Source: Aquabacter spiritensis (GTDB lineage: Bacteria > Pseudomonadota > Alphaproteobacteria > Rhizobiales > Xanthobacteraceae). From it: a DNA stretch of 64,000 nt. Shown here piece after piece: positions 7,888 through 16,043 of the stretch. The DNA is taken from NCBI RefSeq assembly GCF_004346185.1, contig NZ_SMAI01000006.1, positions 186,001 through 250,000 on the forward strand. Direction: 5' to 3'. How positions within the stretch are numbered: position 1 is the first letter of the stretch; each line of letters begins with the position of its first letter. Under the pieces are notes generated by a model that did not search any database, was not told the origin of the DNA, and saw only the letters and a program-made list of their open reading frames with translations. Made by a program: the position numbers and the translations under genes.

Positions 7888-10800
7888 TCACCGCGTCGGC
7901 GGCGGCGGGGCGATGGTGGTGTCGCGGAATTCGAACATCTTGCGCAGGAAGCCCGGCGCCACCAGCGAGAGCGGATTGACGGTGAGGCGCGGGCCGCTCA
8001 TCGGGCCGACGATTTCGAATGTGACGCCGAGGAGCCCCTCGTTCGGTCCGCCGCCGAGCAGGAGGCCGATGACCGGCAGCTTGGAGAACAGATTGTTCAG
8101 GCCATAGGCCGGCACATAGGTGCCGCGCAGCGCGATCCGCTCCGCCGCGAAGTCCACCGTGCCGTCGACCGTGGCCCCGGCCACCGGGCCGTAAATGGCG
8201 CCGTCGCTGATGGTGACGCTGCCGGGCGTGCGGACGAATTTGGTCTGCGCCTTCTGGAAGGCGGCGGTTCCCGGCTCGGCCCGGCCGCTCTGGTCGCGGG
8301 CGGCCGAAGCGAGGATGTCGAGGCCGGGCTCGCCGCGCACCACGAAATCCTTGAGATTGACCGAACCCTCCTGGGGCGAGGCGTCGCCGCGCGGCGGATC
8401 GAGCGCGACCCACATGTCGCCGCCTTCCATTTTGGCGTAGACGTCGAGGAAGCGCAGGACCGCGCCGGCATCGGACGTCGTCAGAACGAGCGACCGGCGG
8501 CCGCTGACGGTGCGGATATCGCCGCTCACGCTGCCCTCGCGGCCCGCCCGGGCGGACAGCGTGAAGCTGCGCATCTCGGTGCCGCGCCGTCCGACCGAGA
8601 GGTCGAACTGCCGCAGCACCTCGCCATTATTGCCGGTGAGCGCTCCGATCGTCGCCTCGACGTCGACGTCCTGATTGCGCGGCTTCGGCCCGCCTTTCGG
8701 CGGGGTCCCGTTGGCGCTGCCGACGAGGCTCTTCATCACGCCGCGCGCATCCACGACCTCGCCGGTAATGCGCACCTTCAGCACATCCCCCGCGCGGCTG
8801 GCGACGAGGCTCGCCCGGTCGCCGTCGCTGAGCTGGAACACCGGGAAATTCGCCGCGATCACGTCGCCGGAATCCGCCACCTCCACCGCGCCGCGAACCA
8901 GCGTTCCGGAGCCTTCGAGGAGCAGATCGTTGATTTTCACCGTCTTGCCGGCGTCGGTCGAGGCGAAGCGCGCCTTCAGAGGCCGGCCCGCCGGCTTGGT
9001 GAGGCCGGGCACGAGATCGATGATCCGCGCACCGGTGAGGTCCAGCTCGATATTCGCCTTGGTGGCGACATTGTCGGTGGTGCCGACGAGCCGCACCAGG
9101 ACCGGGCCGGTCACCGCGATGAGATGGATACCGAGCTTGGCGCGCGAGGCATCGTCGAGCGTCGCATTGACCCGGATGCCGGCGTCCGCGACGTCCTTCT
9201 TCTTCTCGTATTCGAAGCTCGCCGGCGCCCCCGCGATCCGCCCGTCGCCGCGCAGCAGGATGCCGGCGGGGGTGGCGAAGACCGTCACGGTCGCGCCCTC
9301 CAGGCGCTGGCCCGCGAAGATGTTGTCGACGCCGAAATCGGTGAGGCTGGCCTCAACGGAATAATCGGTGTCGGCGGGATCCTGCACCTTGCGGAAATGG
9401 ATGTTGATCTGCACCAAAGCGGACAGCTTGCCGCGCGTGGTGGAGGGGTCGTAGGCGGTGCCGGTCGGCCCCTTGAATGCCTCCAGGCCGAGGACCTCGA
9501 TGCCGGCATCGGCGGGACCGGTGATCTTGACCTGAATCTGCGCCTTCGGCTCGCGGGGAAAATAATCGGCCATGAAGAAGGTGCCGCCGGCCATGGTGAG
9601 GCGCCGGTTCTGCGCGGTGATCACGACCCCTTCGGGCATGTCTGCCCGCACGCTCCGGCCGGTGACCAGCACCGAGAGCCGCACGTCGCGGATCGGCGGG
9701 ACGCCCTCCATGGCGGAGACGGTGAATCCGGTGCCGGACAATTCCAGCCGGACCGCATCTTCCGGGAGCGGCACTTCCTTCTGGCCGATCAGCTCCAGCG
9801 GCATGTTCACCGCGAGCTTGACCCCTTCCACCGTGCCCCCCGAGACGTTGTCGAGCACATAGTCCCGCGCCGGTGGCGCCACCGAGACCGGCCAGAAGCG
9901 GCGCACGGTGGAAGCCGGCATGCGCCCGCCATTGGCGTCGAGCATGAGGGTCGGGAGCGCGATGGCGAAGTCGACCAGCCCGGTGAAAGTGAGGCCTCCG
10001 GCGGTGGCGCTGGACAGCATGCCCTGGTCGAAGGTGAGCTGCTTGCGCCCGGGGAGATAGCGGCCCTTGATGTCGACCTTGTCGATGACCAAGGCCGGAT
10101 CGGGCATTTCCGGTCCCGCCAGCACCACCTTCTGCTGCCACAGGCCGTAGGTCCATTCGTAGGCGACGCTCGCGGGAATCGCGATCTCGCCCGCCAATGC
10201 GACGATGTTCTCGTTCTTCGCCGCCGACAACGGATCGATGAGGATGACGCGGCGCGCCGGATCGAGCGTGAGACCGACGCGCATGTAATCGAGCACGAAG
10301 CGTTCGAGGACGTCCTCACCATTGCCGATCTGGCCGGCGCCGAAATTCACGTCGGCCTTGGCCGCCAGCACCCGCCCGTCGAACGAGAGCCGCCCGCGCA
10401 GCGAGGCATTGAGTGGCATGTCGGTGTAGAAGCGCCGCCAATCCTGGGAGAAGGCCGCGACCAGATCCTGGGTCGCGACATCCTTGAGCGCCAGATCGAC
10501 GGTGCGTTCGCGGTCCCGGAGCGGCCCGATGCTGACGATCAGCCGCGCCGTGCTGCTCGGCCCCTCGGAGGCGAAGCTGACCACCGCCCCGCCCTGCGCG
10601 GGGCGCGACAGGCCGATGGTGATGTTCTGGAAGGTGACGCTGCGGCCGCTCGATTCGTTCTCGACCTTGAGCGTGCCGTCCCGCAGCCCGATATCCTGGA
10701 TCGCACCGCCGTCGAAGGCGCCGCGATCGAGATCGTTGAGCCAGGTCGCGAGCGCGCGCTGAACCAGGGGATCGGAGCCCGCGGGCACGCCCTGCGCCGC

Positions 10801-11370
10801 GCCGCCGGGCTCCGTGGTCGGCGGCAAGGTGTCGGCGGGCGGCGGCGCGCTGGACGTGAGCGGCTTTGCGCCCTTGCCGGTGGCGACCGCGATCACGCCT
10901 GACGCGGCGATCTTCACCGTCATTTCGGCGCCGATGAGGTCGATGCGGCGCGCTTTGGGCGAGAGGGTGAGCAGGCTGCCGTCGAGTTCCACCTCGGCGC
11001 TGGGCGCCGCCGCGATCAGTTCGTCCGCGGGGCCGAGCACCCTGATGTCGTGGACGATCACGGCGGTGGCGCCATGGCTCATGGTCTCGACCGAGGTCGA
11101 GCCGATGATGACGTCATATTTGCCGCCGAGGCGTTCCTCGATGGCGCGCTCGATATAGGGAGTGGCGAGATTGGCGGTGAGGATTCCGGCCGAGATCAGC
11201 CCATAAAGGGAGACGGCGGCGGCGCCCGCCAATGCGACGATCGACACCAGGACCCAGACGAGGACTCTCGCGAGGCGGCCGCGCGGAACCAGCGCCCCGG
11301 CAAGTCCCCGAAGGCGGCCTCTGCGGACATGGCGCTGGCCCGGCTTGAGCTCAGCCGTCTCATCCCTCAT
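7888..11370 (-). CDS. Giant AsmA/DUF3971 (YhdP-like) envelope protein
   Basis: A 1160-residue minus-strand protein with an Arg-rich cytoplasmic start, one strong membrane segment (about residues 32-58, V-L-V-W-V-L-V-S-I-V-A-L-A) and a very long periplasmic part rich in beta strands. The length, the single N-terminal anchor and the C-terminal region resembling DUF3971/AsmA-like_C place it with the YhdP/TamB/AsmA-like bridge proteins of Gram-negative bacteria. E. coli relatives form hydrophobic grooves that move phospholipid from inner to outer membrane; the same role here is inference from family. It ends 7 bases from the convergent acyl-CoA synthetase gene. Its promoter must lie in the 316-base gap shared with the divergent peroxiredoxin gene. 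Confidence 0.82.
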   Translation of the reverse strand: MRDETAELKPGQRHVRRGRLRGLAGALVPRGRLARVLVWVLVSIVALAGAAAVSLYGLISAGILTANLATPYIERAIEERLGGKYDVIIGSTSVETMSHGATAVIVHDIRVLGPADELIAAAPSAEVELDGSLLTLSPKARRIDLIGAEMTVKIAASGVIAVATGKGAKPLTSSAPPPADTLPPTTEPGGAAQGVPAGSDPLVQRALATWLNDLDRGAFDGGAIQDIGLRDGTLKVENESSGRSVTFQNITIGLSRPAQGGAVVSFASEGPSSTARLIVSIGPLRDRERTVDLALKDVATQDLVAAFSQDWRRFYTDMPLNASLRGRLSFDGRVLAAKADVNFGAGQIGNGEDVLERFVLDYMRVGLTLDPARRVILIDPLSAAKNENIVALAGEIAIPASVAYEWTYGLWQQKVVLAGPEMPDPALVIDKVDIKGRYLPGRKQLTFDQGMLSSATAGGLTFTGLVDFAIALPTLMLDANGGRMPASTVRRFWPVSVAPPARDYVLDNVSGGTVEGVKLAVNMPLELIGQKEVPLPEDAVRLELSGTGFTVSAMEGVPPIRDVRLSVLVTGRSVRADMPEGVVITAQNRRLTMAGGTFFMADYFPREPKAQIQVKITGPADAGIEVLGLEAFKGPTGTAYDPSTTRGKLSALVQINIHFRKVQDPADTDYSVEASLTDFGVDNIFAGQRLEGATVTVFATPAGILLRGDGRIAGAPASFEYEKKKDVADAGIRVNATLDDASRAKLGIHLIAVTGPVLVRLVGTTDNVATKANIELDLTGARIIDLVPGLTKPAGRPLKARFASTDAGKTVKINDLLLEGSGTLVRGAVEVADSGDVIAANFPVFQLSDGDRASLVASRAGDVLKVRITGEVVDARGVMKSLVGSANGTPPKGGPKPRNQDVDVEATIGALTGNNGEVLRQFDLSVGRRGTEMRSFTLSARAGREGSVSGDIRTVSGRRSLVLTTSDAGAVLRFLDVYAKMEGGDMWVALDPPRGDASPQEGSVNLKDFVVRGEPGLDILASAARDQSGRAEPGTAAFQKAQTKFVRTPGSVTISDGAIYGPVAGATVDGTVDFAAERIALRGTYVPAYGLNNLFSKLPVIGLLLGGGPNEGLLGVTFEIVGPMSGPRLTVNPLSLVAPGFLRKMFEFRDTTIAPPPPTR

Positions 11371-11686
11371 CCTACCTGTGCCCTCCGGCCTCGACTGCGC
11401 CCCCGCGCCGGCTTCCCAAGCGGAGCAGACTGTACCATCCCCACCCCCGACCGGGTCTCCTTCGCGGCAAACGCGGGAGCCCCGAAAATGATCGACGGTG
11501 CGAACCCATCCAACTGCCCGATCCGCCCCTATTCAAGGGCGGTCGGCCATATCCGGCCCTCAACCCCCGCTAAAATCGCCCGCACGCGATCGAAGCGGTC
11601 TCAACCAAGCAATTTTCGCGTCCCCACGGTGCGATTCCGTGGGGCCATTGGGGCTCTAGGACGAAGACACGTCGAAAGGAAGGCAA
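11371..11686. other. Divergent intergenic region with two hairpins
   Basis: This 316-base gap separates the divergent AsmA-like and peroxiredoxin genes and holds no credible open frame. Two inverted repeats are visible: CCGCCC/GGGCGG at 11523-11542 (8-base loop) and CCCCACGG/CCGTGGGG at 11622-11644 (7-base loop). The second lies about 42 bases before the peroxiredoxin ATG, so it may sit in the 5' leader. Just before the peroxiredoxin start is a GAAAGGAAGG ribosome-binding site. The segment around 11570-11620 is less GC-rich than its surroundings, as promoters in this genome tend to be. No regulator can be named. Confidence 0.4.
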
Positions 11687-12157
11687 ATGGCTCAGTTACC
11701 CACGCCCGGGAGCAAGGCACCGGATTTCCGCCTGAAGCGCGACGGGGGCGGCGACGTGTCGCTCGCCGATTTCGCCGGGCGCAAGCTGGTCCTGTATTTC
11801 TATCCCAAGGCGAACACCGAGGGCTGCACCAAGGAGGCGATCGCGTTCAACGGCCTGCGCGCCGAATTCGCGGCGGCCGGCACGGCCCTGCTCGGCGTCT
11901 CGGCCGATCCGGTCGCCGCGTTGGACCGCTTCAAGACCAAGCAGGGTCTGGATTTCCCGCTCGCGACCGACGAGGGCAAGGCGATGCTGGAAGCCTATGG
12001 CGTGTGGGTCGAGAAGAGCATGTATGGCAAGACCTATATGGGCATCCAGCGCGCCACCCTGCTTATCGACGCGACCGGCACGGTGGCCCAATCCTGGCCG
12101 AATGTGAAGGTGGCCGGGCATGCCGAGGACGTGCTGGCGGCCGCGCGGGCGCTTTAG
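11687..12157 (+). CDS. bcp: Bcp/PrxQ-type thiol peroxidase with a single cysteine
   Basis: A 156-residue peroxiredoxin of the Bcp/PrxQ group: A-P-D-F near residue 12, the active-site loop F-Y-P-K-A-N-T-E-G-C-T-K-E with peroxidatic Cys47, and the downstream S-A-D-P and F-P-L-A-T-D patterns. It reduces hydrogen peroxide and organic hydroperoxides in the cytoplasm using thioredoxin or another thiol. The usual resolving cysteine five residues after the first is replaced (C-T-K-E-A-I), and I find no other cysteine in the protein, so it should work by a one-cysteine mechanism needing an external resolving thiol. It stands alone on the plus strand between two minus-strand genes and has a strong ribosome-binding site. 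Confidence 0.92.
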   Translation: MAQLPTPGSKAPDFRLKRDGGGDVSLADFAGRKLVLYFYPKANTEGCTKEAIAFNGLRAEFAAAGTALLGVSADPVAALDRFKTKQGLDFPLATDEGKAMLEAYGVWVEKSMYGKTYMGIQRATLLIDATGTVAQSWPNVKVAGHAEDVLAAARAL

Positions 12158-12190
12158 GATCGGAGCCTCGGGCGGCCGGACGCGCGCCGG

Positions 12191-13216
12191 TCAGCCCGGC
12201 GCCAGCGCGATCGGCCGCCCCTCGACCGATGAGGCGAGGATCGCGTCGATCAGCGCCTGGACGGCGAGCGCCGAGCGACCGCTCGCCTGCGGGGCGCGCC
12301 CGGTCTCGACGGCATCGAGAAAGTCCGCAATCAGCGCCCGGTGCGCCGCGTGGGAGAAGGCCATCGGATCGGCCCCGCCGCCGCCGCCCTGGGCGCCGTC
12401 GACATGGATGTGCCGTCCGTCCTTCCAATAGATGTCGAGGGCATCGGCGGCGATGACGACCGTCGCCGTCTCGCAGGCGAGGTCGATGCGCTCGGGAAAG
12501 CCGGGATAAGCGACGGTGGTCGCGTCGATCGTGCCGATCGCGCCGTTGGCGAATTGAACCGCAGCGGCGGCGATGTCCTCGGTGTCGATGGCCCGCAGCG
12601 GCGATGTCCCCGTTATGGCGGCGACGCGGGCCACGGGTCCGGTCAGACTGAGGAACAGATCGAGCGTGTGGATGGCCTGGGTCAGCAGGACGCCGCCGCC
12701 GTCGCGGGCGCGCGTCCCCCGGCCGGGCTGGGCGTAATAGTCCGGCGGGCGCCACCAGCGGATCGAAGCGGAAGCCGAAATCAGCGCGCCGAACGCCCCC
12801 GTTTCCAGCATCTGGGCGACCTTCAGAGAGGTCGGGCGGAACCGATGCTGGAGCATGATTGCGAACCGGCGGTCCGCCGCCTCCATCGCCGCGACGGCCC
12901 GCACCGACCGCGCGAGGTCGACCTCGACCGGTTTTTCCAGCAGCACGTGCTTGCCCGCCGCCGCGCAGCGTTCGACGAGGTCGAGATGGGTGCGCGGCGG
13001 GGTCAAGAGGAGCATCAGGCCGATCGTCGGGTCGGAGAGGATGGCGTCGAGATCGCCGGTGACCGGAAGATCGGGATTGGCCGCCGCGAACGCCGCCCGG
13101 CGCCCCGCGCTCGGCGCGTAGCAGGCCGCGATGTCGACACGGTCGGCGAGGTCGCGCAGGCTGGCGAGATGCGGCGCATGGGCCATTCCCAGGCCGACGA
13201 TGGCGATGCGGTGCAT
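12191..13216 (-). CDS. Gfo/Idh/MocA-family NAD(P)-dependent oxidoreductase
   Basis: The start is set at 13216 because the protein then opens M-H-R-I-A-I-V-G-L-G-M-A-H, a Rossmann nucleotide-binding strand; upstream codons are a non-coding-like extension. The 341-residue product has the family's L-L-E-K-P-V motif near residue 91 and a C-terminal alpha/beta domain with a G-G-G-V-L-L-T-Q-A-I-H-T-L-D segment near 185, which contains the catalytic D/H region. Such enzymes oxidise or reduce sugars, inositols or other hydroxyl compounds with NAD(P). Neighbours do not reveal the substrate. It converges with the peroxiredoxin gene with 33 bases between stops. Confidence 0.85.
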   Translation of the reverse strand: MHRIAIVGLGMAHAPHLASLRDLADRVDIAACYAPSAGRRAAFAAANPDLPVTGDLDAILSDPTIGLMLLLTPPRTHLDLVERCAAAGKHVLLEKPVEVDLARSVRAVAAMEAADRRFAIMLQHRFRPTSLKVAQMLETGAFGALISASASIRWWRPPDYYAQPGRGTRARDGGGVLLTQAIHTLDLFLSLTGPVARVAAITGTSPLRAIDTEDIAAAAVQFANGAIGTIDATTVAYPGFPERIDLACETATVVIAADALDIYWKDGRHIHVDGAQGGGGGADPMAFSHAAHRALIADFLDAVETGRAPQASGRSALAVQALIDAILASSVEGRPIALAPG

Positions 13217-13583
13217 GAGGGCTCCCGGTTGTGACAGGCGGCGACCGACAATGATCCGGTCGACGGCATAGCCGGAACCAGGAGACCAAGCGAGACGGCA
13301 CGGGGCGGCCGCCCCTGCCCGCGCGCCGGATTTCGGCATCCTGATCCGGGTCGGCGACGAGACAGCACGGCGCTGTGGGTCCGTGCGGTGGCGGGCATGA
13401 AGAAAACCCTGCGAACCCGCCCGGTGCGGGAACCTCTTGGCTCGGCAATCGTCTTGGCACTGCGTGCTGCTGTGCGCGCGCCGGGTCCGCCGGGTGACGT
13501 CACCCGAGCGGCGAGTCCGGTGTTATCATTCATGCGGGACGGGTCCGGCACGGTCGCTGCTGGACGCCGGAAGCGGTGCAGTC
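13217..13583. other. Intergenic region between divergent oxidoreductase and metallopeptidase genes
   Basis: This 367-base gap has no open frame that looks coding. Its one clear structure is a 16-bp perfect palindrome at 13491-13506, described separately. A T-T-G-G-C-A-C element at 13454-13460 is followed by G-C one base too late for a sigma-54 site. The rest is GC-rich and featureless by eye. Confidence 0.4.
13491..13506. promoter_or_regulatory. 16-bp perfect palindrome, candidate operator
   Basis: CGGGTGACGTCACCCG is fully self-complementary with no spacer and lies 77 bases before the metallopeptidase ATG and about 275 bases before the oxidoreductase start. A symmetrical site of this length in a divergent promoter region is typical of dimeric regulators. 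Which protein binds is unknown, and no regulator gene is adjacent. Confidence 0.4.
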
Positions 13584-14717
13584 ATGAAGCTGTTCGAGTG
13601 CCAGAACTGCAAGAACCCGATCCATTTCGACAATGGCACCTGCCTGAATTGCGGCTTCCGCCTCGGCTTCCTGCCGGCGCAGGCCCGCATGACCGCCCTC
13701 GCCCCGAACGGCAGCGGCTTCAAAGCGCTCGCCGATCCCGGCCCGACCTATGTCTTCTGCGCCAATGCCGAGCACGACGTGTGCAATTGGCTGGTCCCGG
13801 AAGGCGGCGAGGCGTTCTGCCCGGCCTGCCATTTCAACCGCACGGTCCCCGACCTCGCCACACCGGGCAATGTCGATCTCTGGCGCCGGGTCGAGCAGGC
13901 CAAGCGCCACCTCTTCTATTCGCTGCGCCGCTGGGCGCTTCCGGTGCGCGACCGGGAGGAGGATCCCGAGCACGGGCTGGCCTTCGATTTCCTCGCCGAC
14001 AGCCAGGCGCCGAATGGCGCGCCCCAGCCGGTCCTGACCGGGCACGACAGCGGCCTCATCACGCTCAACATCGCCGAGGCCGACGATGCCGAGCGCGAGA
14101 AGCGCCGCACCTCGATGAACGAGCCCTATCGCACCCCGGTCGGCCATTTCCGTCACGAGCTGGGTCACTATTACTGGGACCTCCTGGTCGCCGACGGCGG
14201 ACCGCTGGAGCAGTGCCGCGCCCTGTTCGGCGACGAGCGCGCGGATTATGGCGAGGCGCTGAAGCGGCATTACGAAAGCGGCCCCCCGCCGGGCTGGCAG
14301 GACGCCTTCATCAGCTCCTATGCGACCGCCCATCCCTGGGAGGACTTCGCCGAGACCTGGGCGCATTATTTCCACATGGCCGACGCGCTGGAGACCGCCG
14401 CCTCGTTCGGCATCCAGGTCCGTCCGCGCGTGCGCAAGTCGGCCGACCTCGAAGTCGCCGTGCAGTTCGATCCGTACCGCGCCGGCGACGCCGAGGATCT
14501 GGTGGAGGCCTGGGTGCCTCTGACCGTGGCGATCAACAGTGTCAACCGCTCGATGGGCCAGCCGGACCTCTACCCCTTCGTCCTTTCGGCCCCGGTGGTC
14601 GAGAAGCTCCAGTTCGTCCACGACCTGATCCGCGCGACCCCCGACGCACTCAAAGCGCGCGAAGCCGACTGGCTCGCCCGCTGCGCCCCCGCGCGCGAGC
14701 CGGCCGTGGCGGACTGA
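13584..14717 (+). CDS. Zinc-ribbon putative metallopeptidase (Peptidase_Mx type)
   Basis: The start at 13584 gives M-K-L-F-E-C-Q-N-C, placing a zinc ribbon at the N-terminus (C-Q-N-C at residues 6-9, C-L-N-C at 21-24), followed by a second cysteine group (C-A-N-A around residue 58, C-P-A-C near 78). The 377-residue protein then carries the zincin motif H-E-L-G-H-Y-Y-W near residue 192 and a downstream E-D-F-A-E-T-W-A-H-Y segment near 252 supplying a further acidic ligand. This matches the conserved family of putative zinc-binding peptidases with an N-terminal ribbon. The substrate is unknown. It lacks a signal peptide, so it is probably cytoplasmic. Confidence 0.85.
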   Translation: MKLFECQNCKNPIHFDNGTCLNCGFRLGFLPAQARMTALAPNGSGFKALADPGPTYVFCANAEHDVCNWLVPEGGEAFCPACHFNRTVPDLATPGNVDLWRRVEQAKRHLFYSLRRWALPVRDREEDPEHGLAFDFLADSQAPNGAPQPVLTGHDSGLITLNIAEADDAEREKRRTSMNEPYRTPVGHFRHELGHYYWDLLVADGGPLEQCRALFGDERADYGEALKRHYESGPPPGWQDAFISSYATAHPWEDFAETWAHYFHMADALETAASFGIQVRPRVRKSADLEVAVQFDPYRAGDAEDLVEAWVPLTVAINSVNRSMGQPDLYPFVLSAPVVEKLQFVHDLIRATPDALKAREADWLARCAPAREPAVAD

Positions 14718-14760
14718 GCCGAAAAGCCCCTGCCGTACCGGCTCCCGACACAGGACGGGA

Positions 14761-14797
14761 GCCTTCGATCCCGCATCACCGGCGCGGGATCGAAGGC
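14761..14797. terminator. Bidirectional hairpin between convergent genes
   Basis: A perfect 14-bp inverted repeat (GCCTTCGATCCCGC with its complement at 14784-14797) encloses a 9-base loop. It sits between the ends of the convergent metallopeptidase (14717) and OsmC (14805) genes, where a shared terminator is expected. There is no run of T on either side, so it may act with Rho or as an RNA-stability stem. Confidence 0.6.
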
Positions 14798-14804
14798 GGG
14801 AGGA

Positions 14805-15227
14805 TCAGGTCAGCGCCGCGTCGAGCGAAATGTCGGCGTTCAGCACTTTCGACACCGGACAGCCGGCCTTCGCCTTGCCCGCGAGATCCTGGAATGTCGC
14901 ATCGTCGATGCCGGGGATGCTGGCACGCAGGGTCAGGGCGACGGCGGTGATGGCGAAGCCGTCCTCCTTTTTCACCAGTGTCACTTCGGCCTTGGTCTCC
15001 ATGCGCTCGGCGGTGAAGCCGGCCTCGCCGAGGATCAGCGAGAGCGCCATGGTGAAGCAGCCGGCATGGGCGGCGCCGATCAGCTCCTCGGGATTGGTGC
15101 CGGGCTTGCCCTCGAAGCGGCTGGCGAAGCCGTAGGGATAGGCGTCGAGCGCCCCGCTCTTGGTCGAGATGGCGCCCTTGCCGTCTTTGATGCCGCCCGA
15201 CCAGACCGCGGATCCGAATGTGGACAT
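14805..15227 (-). CDS. OsmC-family peroxiredoxin
   Basis: A 140-residue protein starting after a GAGGAG ribosome-binding site. It matches OsmC: N-terminal M-S-T-F-G-S-A-V-W, A-A-H-A-G-C-F-T-M-A-L-S near residues 52-62 with the peroxidatic cysteine, and K-A-G-C-P-V-S near 122 with the second cysteine. OsmC proteins detoxify organic hydroperoxides, probably with lipoyl-type reductants. Its neighbours are an MhqD-like hydrolase and an MhqO-like dioxygenase on the same strand, so it may belong to an electrophile-stress set. Confidence 0.93.
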   Translation of the reverse strand: MSTFGSAVWSGGIKDGKGAISTKSGALDAYPYGFASRFEGKPGTNPEELIGAAHAGCFTMALSLILGEAGFTAERMETKAEVTLVKKEDGFAITAVALTLRASIPGIDDATFQDLAGKAKAGCPVSKVLNADISLDAALT

Positions 15228-15319
15228 GAAGCACTCCTCTTTCTCGGCGGCGGAAGCGGGAAGCGCACCGCCGCTTCCTATTTAAGATGCGAACGCTGCG
15301 CGCGTGAGACGGCGGGCGC

Positions 15320-15955
15320 TCATTTCCCCGCGAGCCAGGTCTGCGCGAGCCATGTCTGCGCGATCGCGACGTCGGACTGGGTGAGGCCGTGCGCGGCGCG
15401 CAGCACGCGGTGCTCGACCTCGGCCCCTGCCGCCGCGAGCCGCGCCGCCAGGCGCTCGGCATTGGCGGCCGGGATGATCGGATCGGCATTGCCCGAAAGG
15501 ATCAGAACCGGCTTGCCCGTCAAATCGCCCGCGGGCGCCTCTTCGAGCGGAACCATGGCGCGCAGCAGGACGGCGCCCGCCAGCGCCTGCGGCCGGCGAT
15601 AGAGGATCGCCGCGGCGATGTTCGCGCCGTTCGAGAAGCCGACCGCGATCGGCGCGGGATGGCCGCAGCGGGCGCACGCCGTCTCGATGAAATCGGCCAG
15701 GGCATCGGCGCGCGCGCGCACGTCCTCGGCGTCGAACACGCCTTCCGCGAGGCGGCGGAAGAAGCGCGGCATGCCGTTCTCGAGCACCTGCCCGCGCGGC
15801 GAGATGAGCGCCGCGCCCGGCGACAGGAGCCGGCCGAGCGGCAGGAGGTCGTTCTCGTCCCCGCCCGTGCCGTGCAGCAGCAGAAGCGGCGTGCGGCCGG
15901 GCTCGGTCGCCGGCTCGTAGCGATGGACGAAGGGGATCGATGTATCGGTGGTCAT
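15320..15955 (-). CDS. Phospholipase/carboxylesterase-type alpha/beta hydrolase (MhqD-like)
   Basis: The start at 15955 follows a GGAGGA ribosome-binding site and yields 211 residues. The fold features are L-L-L-H-G-T-G-G-D-E-N-D near residue 27 (oxyanion region), the nucleophile elbow G-F-S-N-G-A-N near 112, D-P-I-I-P near 160, and a late histidine in A-A-H-G-L near 188, giving a Ser-Asp-His triad. In Bacillus and many proteobacteria the same hydrolase sits beside a ring-cleaving VOC dioxygenase (mhqD-mhqO) and protects against quinones. That pairing is present here, with an 88-base gap. The C-terminus ends with an exact in-frame duplication of A-Q-T-W-L. Confidence 0.82.
   Translation of the reverse strand: MTTDTSIPFVHRYEPATEPGRTPLLLLHGTGGDENDLLPLGRLLSPGAALISPRGQVLENGMPRFFRRLAEGVFDAEDVRARADALADFIETACARCGHPAPIAVGFSNGANIAAAILYRRPQALAGAVLLRAMVPLEEAPAGDLTGKPVLILSGNADPIIPAANAERLAARLAAAGAEVEHRVLRAAHGLTQSDVAIAQTWLAQTWLAGK
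15332..15361. repeat. 15-bp tandem duplication at the hydrolase 3' end
   Basis: Two adjacent 15-base copies, GAGCCAGGTCTGCGC and GAGCCATGTCTGCGC, differ at one base. They are in frame and duplicate five residues near the C-terminus of the MhqD-like hydrolase, so they do not break the gene. The near identity suggests a recent slippage event. Confidence 0.75.
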
Positions 15956-16043
15956 GGCTGGATCCTCCGACGGGCGCGCCACCCGGAGGAGCGCGCGGAC
16001 GGGGTGAGACGGGGCACCGCCCGGCCGGGCGGTGCCCGCAAGA

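Noticed and set aside
13454-13470. Possible sigma-54 (-24/-12) promoter
   Set aside because: The TGGCAC element is present but the following GC is one base too far away for the required spacing.
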